This document shows, one piece after another, positions 55,916 through 63,138 of a stretch of DNA of 64,000 nucleotides. The stretch comes from Anaerolineae bacterium (GTDB taxonomy: Bacteria; Chloroflexota; Anaerolineae; Promineifilales; Promineifilaceae). A model generated the notes under the pieces. It had not been told where the DNA came from, did not search any database, and saw nothing but the letters and a program-made list of their open reading frames with translations. Position numbers and translations under genes: made by a program. The number at the start of each line of letters is the position of its first letter. Position 1 is the stretch's first letter. The stretch covers positions 1 to 64,000 of the forward strand of contig JAMLHW010000016.1 in the NCBI GenBank assembly GCA_023954475.1. Direction: 5' to 3'.

Positions 55916-58318
55916 GTGAGCCTTTTCGATTTCGCCCAGAAAATAACGCCGTCGAGCTTATGGCCCGATAATCGCGCCAATGGTTCGGCCGAAAAATCCG
56001 GTGCTGCCAACGGCGCACGCAACCACTCAGATAACGGTGCAAAACAGAACGGCCACAAAACTGCACCCTTATCGCGTACCGCGCCAAGCGCCAACGGAAC
56101 CAATACCGCCATCACATTTGAAGTCGCGCATCATGTGCCGGGCCGCGTACGGCTGCGCATTCCACGGCTGGCGCGCGACGCCGCATTTACCGACCGCCTC
56201 ATCACCGAGGTTGAGTTACTGCCTTCGGTGACCGCTGTCCGCGCCAACCGCCGCACGCAATCGCTCGTTGTCGAATATAAGAAACTGTCTGCCCGCAGCA
56301 CGCTTCCGACCGCTATGGCACAGCAGTTGGGGCGTGCCATTCAAGATGCGGCTGCCGGCAAAACAGCATTGGATGTGACACAGTACACGCCAGCTTCGGC
56401 CGAAAATTCAGTCGGCTTTGGTCGCACCTATTACCTGCAAAAACTGACCTTACCCGTCCTCGGCCTGGGGCTGAGCGCCGGTGTCGTCGCCGGCATGGCC
56501 ATTCCCCCCGTACTCGTCGGCGGCACTATCCTCATTGCCGCTCTGCCCATTTTCAAGCGCACGGCAGAGGGCATTCGTGATGAGAAACGGCTCACCGTCG
56601 ATTTCCTCGATTCCACGACCATCGTCCTGTTGACCGCCCAAACCAGTTTTGCACCGTCCGCCTTTATTGTCGGCGTCATCGAAGGGTCAGAAGTACTGCG
56701 CGACTGGACAGCGCGACGCAGCCAACAGGCCAGCCTGGCGCTGCTAATGGACCAAGAGCGCCTGGTGACCGTCGAACACGACGGCGAACAATGCCTGACG
56801 CCGGTCGAAGAGGTGGTTGTCGATGACATCATCATCGTCTATCCCGGTGACCAGATTCCGGTAGACGGCGTGATACTGGACGGTCAGGCAATGGTCGATC
56901 AGCATCAGGTCACGGGTGATTCCATTCCGGTTCTGTGTACTGCCGGCGACAGCGTCCACGCGTCCACATTGGTGTTGGAGGGCACATTACGCCTCCACGC
57001 CCAACATACAGGTCATGAGACGCATGTCGGGCAGGTCATGGCAGCGATGCAAACAGCCCCTGCTACAGACACGCGTGTCAGCAACTATGCACGCAAAGTA
57101 GGCAACTGGGCGGTTCTGCCGACGTTGGCAATCGGCGGCGTTGTCTTTGGCGCATCGGGTAATCTGGCCCGTGCGACCAGCATCGTCAGCATGGATTTGG
57201 GAACCGGCATGCGCGTTTCGGCACCGATTGCTATCCTGACAGCACAGACAAATGCAGCGCGTCGTGGCATTTTGATACGCAGCGGACAGGCGCTGGAAGC
57301 GTTGTCTCAGATCGACACAATTATATTTGACAAAACGGCAACGTTGACAGAAGGCCGCGCCAAAATCATATCCGTTGATATTGTGAACGATTCGATTTCG
57401 GCCGACTATCTGATCACACTGGCGGCATCGGCCGAACAAACCCTCGGGCACCCGATTGCCGAGTCGATTGTACGCTATGCACACGATCTCGATGTCGCCA
57501 TCCGCCCGTGTTCAGCGTGGCAGTACAGCACTGGCCTGGGCGTAGCCGCGACCATTGACGAGCAGACAGTCCATGTCGGCAATCGCCATTTTATGGCCCA
57601 GTTGGGCATCGATGTCACAGAGCTGGAGGCGGCACGTGAGCGCCGTCTGCAAAGTGCGACGCATGTCTATGTGGCAGTGGGCGACGTGCTTGCCGGTGTG
57701 ATTACGTGTGCGGACCCGCTTCGGCCGAATGCCGCCACCGTTATCGACCACCTGCAAAACGCGCAGATCACACCGCTGTTGGTGAGCGGAGACAGCCGGA
57801 CGGTCGTATCAACTGTAGCCGAGACGCTCGGTATCGCTACAGAATACGCCTTTGCGGAGATGCTGCCGGAACAAAAATTGCACGTAGTGCAATCTCTGCA
57901 AGCCCAGGGCCATCGCGTCGCCTTTGTCGGTGACGGCGTGAATGACGCCGCAGCGATGGCACATGCCGATGTCTCGATTACATTGGGTGGTGCAACTGAT
58001 CTGGCACTGGAATCGGCCGATATTGTCCTCACCAACAGCGATCTGGGCGATTTGCTTAACGCAAGGGACATTGCTCGCTACGCCATGCGCATCATCGGGC
58101 AAAACAAAGCGCTCAACGTGATACCCAATATCAGTGGCATCGCCTACGCTTCCGTAGCGGTTATGAATCCGCTTTTCGGCGTGGTGATCAACAATGGGTC
58201 TGCCGCATTATCCGCACTTAACAGCTTGCGGCCTCTAAAAGCGCCACAGAAGTATGCCGACCGTTCACGCATAGCAGCAACCGGCAAGTCAGTTATTGAA
58301 ACGGGGGACACAGTATGA
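55916..58318 (+). CDS. P1B-like metal ATPase 2 with altered TGES and DKTGT motifs
   Basis: GTG 55916 (after GTGTGGGGTGAAAC) is preferred to GTG 55901. The product is about 800 residues. It has an Asn/Ala-rich start, one HMA_2-like module (HHVPGRVRLRIPRLARD), and the fourth-helix segment SIVSMDLGTGMRVSAPIAI without CPC. The actuator motif is TGDSIPV (usual TGES) and the phosphorylation motif is FDKTATLTEG (usual DKTGT), while the phosphorylated Asp, the HP motif (TLGHPIAESI) and VGDGVNDAAAM are kept. Both changes affect residues that are nearly invariant in active pumps. It may turn over slowly or act as a regulatory or structural partner of its neighbours. Its stop overlaps the next start. 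Confidence 0.85.
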   Translation: MSLFDFAQKITPSSLWPDNRANGSAEKSGAANGARNHSDNGAKQNGHKTAPLSRTAPSANGTNTAITFEVAHHVPGRVRLRIPRLARDAAFTDRLITEVELLPSVTAVRANRRTQSLVVEYKKLSARSTLPTAMAQQLGRAIQDAAAGKTALDVTQYTPASAENSVGFGRTYYLQKLTLPVLGLGLSAGVVAGMAIPPVLVGGTILIAALPIFKRTAEGIRDEKRLTVDFLDSTTIVLLTAQTSFAPSAFIVGVIEGSEVLRDWTARRSQQASLALLMDQERLVTVEHDGEQCLTPVEEVVVDDIIIVYPGDQIPVDGVILDGQAMVDQHQVTGDSIPVLCTAGDSVHASTLVLEGTLRLHAQHTGHETHVGQVMAAMQTAPATDTRVSNYARKVGNWAVLPTLAIGGVVFGASGNLARATSIVSMDLGTGMRVSAPIAILTAQTNAARRGILIRSGQALEALSQIDTIIFDKTATLTEGRAKIISVDIVNDSISADYLITLAASAEQTLGHPIAESIVRYAHDLDVAIRPCSAWQYSTGLGVAATIDEQTVHVGNRHFMAQLGIDVTELEAARERRLQSATHVYVAVGDVLAGVITCADPLRPNAATVIDHLQNAQITPLLVSGDSRTVVSTVAETLGIATEYAFAEMLPEQKLHVVQSLQAQGHRVAFVGDGVNDAAAMAHADVSITLGGATDLALESADIVLTNSDLGDLLNARDIARYAMRIIGQNKALNVIPNISGIAYASVAVMNPLFGVVINNGSAALSALNSLRPLKAPQKYADRSRIAATGKSVIETGDTV

Positions 58319-60945
58319 CGACGATGAACGGATCATCATCCAACGGCGCTCAAGCAGGCGGAGGTTTCCGGTTGCCTGGTTGGAAATTCTGGCAGCGCGC
58401 ACAAACACCAGCACCTAAAGCCAACGGTACAGCACAAAAAGCATCGGTGAAAGGCTCGGTGGCACTGGTCACCACAACAGACGGCGACCAGACAACACAA
58501 ATACAATTCCAGATCAAGCATTGGGTTCGGGGACGTCTACGCCTGTCCATTCCGCGTCTGGTCTACGATACGGAGTATGGCGACCGTCTGCAATACCTGA
58601 TCGTCGGCACCAGTTCAGCGTTTAGCGTACGTGTCAACACAAAGGCACAGACACTCGTCATTCGCTACGATCCGGAAAATGTCGATCCGGCCGAATTCTT
58701 GCAGGAGATCGTCATTTGTGTCAAAAATGCCTCTAAACCGGAAGCCGCGCTGGCAAAATACAAAGAAGAGCCGGAAGAGGTTGAGCAAATCAACTATCTA
58801 AAACGCCTTGGTCTGCCAGGCGTGGGTTTGGCACTCGTATTAGGCACGTTCGCAGGTCTGGCTGTACCACCCGCTTTACTGGCCGGCGTGATTACCGTTT
58901 CCGCCATCCCTGCATTCCGCCGCGCCTACGAAGGTATTCGTTACGAAAAGAAATTGAACGTCGATTTCCTCGACTCGACAGCCATTGTCGCTCTCACGGC
59001 AACCGGTTTTTACTTCCCACCCGCTTTGATGATTGGCTTGATTGAATCAGGCGAAATCATCCGCGATTTGACCGCGCGCCGCACAGCTCGTGCCAATCTC
59101 GATCTGCTGGATTCTCTGGGCAAAACGGCTCGTGTGGAGCGCGGCGGCATCGAAATAGAGTTGCCTTTGGCGGAAGTCATTGAAGGAGACATTGTCGTCG
59201 TCTATCCGGGCGATCAGATTCCGGTTGACGGGACAGTTGCCAGTGGATTGGCTTTAATTGATCAACAAAAATTGACCGGCGAGTCGATTCCGGTCACACG
59301 TGAATCAGGGCAGGATGTCTTTGCTGCCACGCTGGTTGTCGATGGATCACTGCGTATTGAAACGCGGCGGACGGGTGATCAAACCCGTGCCGGTATCGTC
59401 GTTTCACTGATGAAATCCGCACCGGTTCACGATACCCGTATGGAAGATTACGCCAAAAAAGTAGGCGACAGAATTGTGATTCCGACACTGGCACTGGGCA
59501 CGGCTGTGACTTTTGCTACTGGCGGCAACATTGTACGTGGCGTCGGTGTAATCACCCTCGACATCGGTACAGGTGTGCGTGTCTCTGTGCCGACGGCCAT
59601 CCTCGCTTCGCTGACCTACGCAGCACGCAATGGCGTCTTGATCCGCAGTGGGCGCGCCATTGAGCAGCTAGCTAATGTAGATACTATCGTTTTCGACAAG
59701 ACCGGTACCCTCACACAGGGCAACGCCGGTGTCGTGGGCATTTACATCAGTGAACGCGCTGTCGATAGCTGGGAAGTGCTGCAACTGGCGGCAACGGCCG
59801 AACAGGGATTGACCCACCCGGTAGCTGAAGCAATTGTCCGACACGCACGCGAGAATGAAATTTTCGTCGGAGAGTGCGACGAATGGGAATATCACGTCGG
59901 TCAGGGCATTGAGGCACAGATCAACGGACGCAACATCTATGTCGGCAGTGGGCGCATGATGCGTAATATGGATATTCCGATAGAGGCCTTTTTGAGCGCT
60001 AACCCGGAAATCGAGGCCAGTGCTGCATCTCAGGTCTACGTCGCTGAAGACGATGCGCTGCTCGGCATTATTTTGTACAAAGACCCTGCTCGCCCTGAAA
60101 GTGTTGAGGTTATTAACGATCTGCATCGGATGAACATTACGCCGTACATGTTGAGTGGTGATATGCAGCGGGTAGCCGACGCCATTGCCGCCGAACTGGG
60201 CATAGCGCCGGAGCATGTGTATGCTGAAGCCTTCCCCGAGCGCAAGGTGGAAGTCGTCAAGGAGTTGCAGGAAAGCGGCAAGACGATCGCCTTTGTCGGT
60301 GACGGCATCAATGACTCGGCCGCATTGGCCCATGCCAGTGTTTCGATTTCTTTTGCGGGTGCAACTGATATGGCGCGGGAAACGGCCGATATTGTGCTGA
60401 TGGACGATGATCTTTCGGCTTTGATTTTGGCGATCCAGATTTCTAAACACGCCTTGCGTGTGGTGCGTCAGAATGTGGGGATTGTCGTCGTACCCAATGC
60501 GACCGGTATGGTGATTGCAGCTCTGATCGGTCTCGATCCGGTATTGGCTGTGTTGCTCAACAATGGATCGGCGATTGCAGCCGAAATGAATGGTTTTCGG
60601 CCGTTGTTGGGACCACCAGGACGCAAGCAGAGTTTGCCAGCACCAGAATCGTATTTTGCGGCCGCTTTGCAGGAAACAACACTCGAAAACCTTGCTGAGG
60701 CTGCAATAGACAACGAAGTAATTGAATTGGAAGCTACGGTCAACAATGGTCACGTAACGATTGTCGAGCACAATGAGCAAGGTAATGGACACACAATTGC
60801 CCTTGAACTGGATACGGATAGCGGGCAAGAATGCGAAATTAGCTGTGATGATACGGGCAGCAATGGTTTAGAGGCGCGTAGTTTTGAGGTGCACGCGGCA
60901 TCTGTCGGCCATGAGCCGATTCAGAATGGACATGCTCCTCTGTAA
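58315..60945 (+). CDS. P1B-like metal ATPase 3 with extended C-terminus
   Basis: The ATG overlaps the preceding stop (ATGA), so translation is coupled. The 876-residue product has a Gly/Ala-rich start, one HMA_2-like module (HWVRGRLRLSIPRLVYD...VRVNTKAQTLVIRYDPENVD), TGESIPVT, VFDKTGTLTQG, GLTHPVAEAI and VGDGINDSAAL, all canonical. The fourth-helix region is VITLDIGTGVRVSVPTAIL, again without CPC and with the Asp and Arg seen in ATPase 2. After the last helix a tail of about 90 residues is acidic with several His and Cys (VEHNEQGNGH, ECEISCDD), which could bind metal. No exact TCGGCCGA occurs, but several one-base variants do. Confidence 0.88.
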   Translation: MTTMNGSSSNGAQAGGGFRLPGWKFWQRAQTPAPKANGTAQKASVKGSVALVTTTDGDQTTQIQFQIKHWVRGRLRLSIPRLVYDTEYGDRLQYLIVGTSSAFSVRVNTKAQTLVIRYDPENVDPAEFLQEIVICVKNASKPEAALAKYKEEPEEVEQINYLKRLGLPGVGLALVLGTFAGLAVPPALLAGVITVSAIPAFRRAYEGIRYEKKLNVDFLDSTAIVALTATGFYFPPALMIGLIESGEIIRDLTARRTARANLDLLDSLGKTARVERGGIEIELPLAEVIEGDIVVVYPGDQIPVDGTVASGLALIDQQKLTGESIPVTRESGQDVFAATLVVDGSLRIETRRTGDQTRAGIVVSLMKSAPVHDTRMEDYAKKVGDRIVIPTLALGTAVTFATGGNIVRGVGVITLDIGTGVRVSVPTAILASLTYAARNGVLIRSGRAIEQLANVDTIVFDKTGTLTQGNAGVVGIYISERAVDSWEVLQLAATAEQGLTHPVAEAIVRHARENEIFVGECDEWEYHVGQGIEAQINGRNIYVGSGRMMRNMDIPIEAFLSANPEIEASAASQVYVAEDDALLGIILYKDPARPESVEVINDLHRMNITPYMLSGDMQRVADAIAAELGIAPEHVYAEAFPERKVEVVKELQESGKTIAFVGDGINDSAALAHASVSISFAGATDMARETADIVLMDDDLSALILAIQISKHALRVVRQNVGIVVVPNATGMVIAALIGLDPVLAVLLNNGSAIAAEMNGFRPLLGPPGRKQSLPAPESYFAAALQETTLENLAEAAIDNEVIELEATVNNGHVTIVEHNEQGNGHTIALELDTDSGQECEISCDDTGSNGLEARSFEVHAASVGHEPIQNGHAPL

Positions 60946-61033
60946 GCTGTTACTATTTAAGCGCATTCAACGAGCTGCCGGCAAACATTATTGTCGTGCG
61001 TGACGGGTGTAAAGTCACCCGAAGAGGAATATC

Positions 61034-61618
61034 ATGCCTATAGAGACATTTACTGTTTTTGTCGCTGAGCAAGCTGTGGGCATTGCTATCGGTGTTGTTG
61101 CCGTTGCCGCTGCACCCAAAATAGTACCGGGCCTGGCCAGGACGGCACAAAATGTTAAGCAAAGAGGCACTGAGCTTGCTCTGGATTCAGCAAATGGGCT
61201 GAATGCTGCTGTTGTGCCTGTCAAAACGGCGGGTGAATCCGTATATGCACAGGTTGTGGGCGGGTTGCATTGGTATGGTGAGCAATGGGATGGTTTGATA
61301 GCTGACGCACGGGCGATGTACACGGTGCCGATGTCCGGATCAGGAGAGCGTGTGGCGGCTGTCGTTGCGACTGCACCGCCAATTACTGATTTACCGGGTT
61401 ATCTGCGCGTGGAATTGAAGCAAGTGCGCGGCAATCCTGATCTGGCTGATGATGTTGCAACTCTGCTCAACACGCTCCCCGGTGTGACAAAAGTACGCGT
61501 CAGTCACGCCTCAGGGAATGTGTTATTGTTGTACGATACAGAGCAGTATCCTTCGGCCGATTCGTTGCGACAGACGATTGCGGCATCACAGATCAAGACA
61601 AATCTGGATACCAAATGA
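61034..61618 (+). CDS. Membrane-anchored HMA_2-type protein
   Basis: The 194-residue protein has an N-terminal hydrophobic helix (VGIAIGVVAVAAAPKIV), an amphipathic middle with HWYGEQWDGLIADARAMY, and a C-terminal HMA_2-like module (LPGYLRVELKQVRGNPDLADDV...PGVTKVRVSHASGNVLLLYD). The same W-x-x-L-I-x-(E/D)-A-R signature occurs in the proteins at 52196, 53068 and 62627. It lies 88 bases after ATPase 3 and its stop overlaps the next start. A role as accessory or chaperone for the ATPases is inferred. Confidence 0.7.
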   Translation: MPIETFTVFVAEQAVGIAIGVVAVAAAPKIVPGLARTAQNVKQRGTELALDSANGLNAAVVPVKTAGESVYAQVVGGLHWYGEQWDGLIADARAMYTVPMSGSGERVAAVVATAPPITDLPGYLRVELKQVRGNPDLADDVATLLNTLPGVTKVRVSHASGNVLLLYDTEQYPSADSLRQTIAASQIKTNLDTK

Positions 61619-61923
61619 TTGTCTGCCAGTTCAATTTTGTGCTGCCAATCGAGCCGCAATCATTGATGAAAATGACCCGACAGGTAATCGTGGAAAACGG
61701 CGGTACGGTGATAGGGGATTTGCCTCTGATCAAAGTCACGGTGCCGTCACCGCTGGGAAACATCGATGCAGTCTGCAAACTCATCGCTGATTCCACGATC
61801 AATATTGCGGTCACGCGAAAGCCCGAATTGGTTTCGTGTGATGTGATACGGGATAAACTGGTAGCGTACCTGAAGCAAGGTGTAAAACTACAATCCCAGA
61901 TGACAAAATCACAGGGTAACTAG
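61615..61923 (+). CDS. Small protein of unknown function within the metal cluster
   Basis: The 102-residue frame starts at an ATG overlapping the previous stop (ATGA), which supports coupled translation. Its sequence (MIVCQFNFVLPIEPQSLMKM, VIGDLPLIKVTVPSPLGNIDAV, ISTIN-like strand IADSTINIAV) suggests a small alpha/beta fold, with Cys at 4, 54 and 75. No transmembrane helix or HMA_2 pattern is clear. No family was recognised. Confidence 0.6.
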   Translation: MIVCQFNFVLPIEPQSLMKMTRQVIVENGGTVIGDLPLIKVTVPSPLGNIDAVCKLIADSTINIAVTRKPELVSCDVIRDKLVAYLKQGVKLQSQMTKSQGN

Positions 61924-61936
61924 AGGAGCGTGTAAG

Positions 61937-62578
61937 ATGAGTGAACAAACGGACACAGTCGCGACTTCGGCCGAAGCGCAGCTCCAAAGCCTGGGCAAGA
62001 CTGAGAGCAAAACAGCCGGGCGGATGAGGATGCGCGTACACTCTGAATTGCGTTCGGCCGAATCAATGACGCAAATTAAGACAAATCTGGAAGCACACCC
62101 CGACATACAGGATGTGCAAATCAATCAACGCACCGGCAGCGTCGTCATCACACACAGTCAAAAGCATGACAGCCATACCCTGTTTTGGGAAGCTGTCAAA
62201 GAAATCGATCTCGTAGCGGAAGTAGCGCTCGAGGTACCCGAAGAGGGAGACGATGGAGAAGATCCAACCGCAAAAGTGGAACAACAATTGGCGGATATTG
62301 CCTACAGGATTGACAAATCCATCTACAAACGGACAGGCGAAAATTTGCATATGGGGCTGCTCATTCCAGCCGGCATTGCCGGCATAGGCATTGCACAAAT
62401 AGCCATCTACGGCATCGGCCTGGAACTACTGCCCGGCCCCGTCTTGTTGTGGATAGCTTATGACATCTACAAACGCATTGGCAAAGAACCGCCATTTACC
62501 AAACGGGATCAACAGCGAGCCATTCCGGAAGAATTGCCTGAAAACACCACTGCTGAAGCCATGCCGGAGGCGGCCTAA
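61937..62578 (+). CDS. HMA_2-type domain fused to a hydrophobic hairpin
   Basis: A GAGGAGCGTGTAAG site precedes the ATG. The 213-residue protein has a degenerate HMA_2-like module (KTAGRMRMRVHSELRSAES...IQDVQINQRTGSVVITH), an acidic linker (VPEEGDDGEDPTAKVE), then two hydrophobic segments (LLIPAGIAGIGIAQIAIYGIGLELLPGPVLLWIAYDIY) and a charged tail. This layout (metal-associated domain plus a short membrane hairpin) resembles accessory proteins of ferrosome-type clusters, by recollection of those clusters rather than alignment. Function inferred as a membrane partner of the ATPases. Confidence 0.65.
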   Translation: MSEQTDTVATSAEAQLQSLGKTESKTAGRMRMRVHSELRSAESMTQIKTNLEAHPDIQDVQINQRTGSVVITHSQKHDSHTLFWEAVKEIDLVAEVALEVPEEGDDGEDPTAKVEQQLADIAYRIDKSIYKRTGENLHMGLLIPAGIAGIGIAQIAIYGIGLELLPGPVLLWIAYDIYKRIGKEPPFTKRDQQRAIPEELPENTTAEAMPEAA

Positions 62579-62626
62579 ACTGAAACTGTAATTTTCCGAA
62601 CCACAACATAGCAGGTAGGAGAGAAG

Positions 62627-63079
62627 ATGACAACGATTACTATTGACGACATTTCGGGAAAGGCGCGTGACGCAGGTACATCTCTGACGAACGCATTGCC
62701 ACCGTCTGTTACAGACGCCGGGCGCAAAGCATATGATTCAGTTGCCGGCGGTGCACAATGGTACATTGAGCAGTGGGAAGACCTGATCGCAGAAGCCCGG
62801 GAAATGCGCGCTTCGGCCGAACTGAACGATATTCCGGCTGAAGATTTCCTGGCCAACTTGATCGAAGCCAAAATCGACTCGGACATTCCCGGCCGCCTAC
62901 GCGTACGTCCTGCACAGTTGAAAGGCCGGAGCGAATTGGCGCGTCAATGCACAGAATTACTGGCTGGTGTAGATGGTATTAGTGAAGCCCATGTCAGCGC
63001 ACTGACCGGCAGCGTTCTGCTTTTCTATGATACAAACCATTTTGAAACCAGCGAGGAATTATTGCTCGCTCTGGGCTAA
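62627..63079 (+). CDS. HMA_2-type accessory protein
   Basis: The 150-residue protein follows a GTAGGAGAGAAG site. The N-terminal half is amphipathic and contains AQWYIEQWEDLIAEAREM, clearly related to HWYGEQWDGLIADARAM of the protein at 61034. The C-terminal half is an HMA_2-like module (DIPGRLRVRPAQLKGRSELARQ...ISEAHVSALTGSVLLFYDT). Unlike its paralog it has no strong N-terminal membrane helix. It is the fourth carrier of the shared W-x-x-L motif. A cytosolic adaptor role is inferred. Confidence 0.7.
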   Translation: MTTITIDDISGKARDAGTSLTNALPPSVTDAGRKAYDSVAGGAQWYIEQWEDLIAEAREMRASAELNDIPAEDFLANLIEAKIDSDIPGRLRVRPAQLKGRSELARQCTELLAGVDGISEAHVSALTGSVLLFYDTNHFETSEELLLALG

Positions 63080-63138
63080 ACAGCGGGACAAATGCCGACA
63101 ACCGGGCAGCAATCGGATTGCTCCGATTGTCTCATCAT

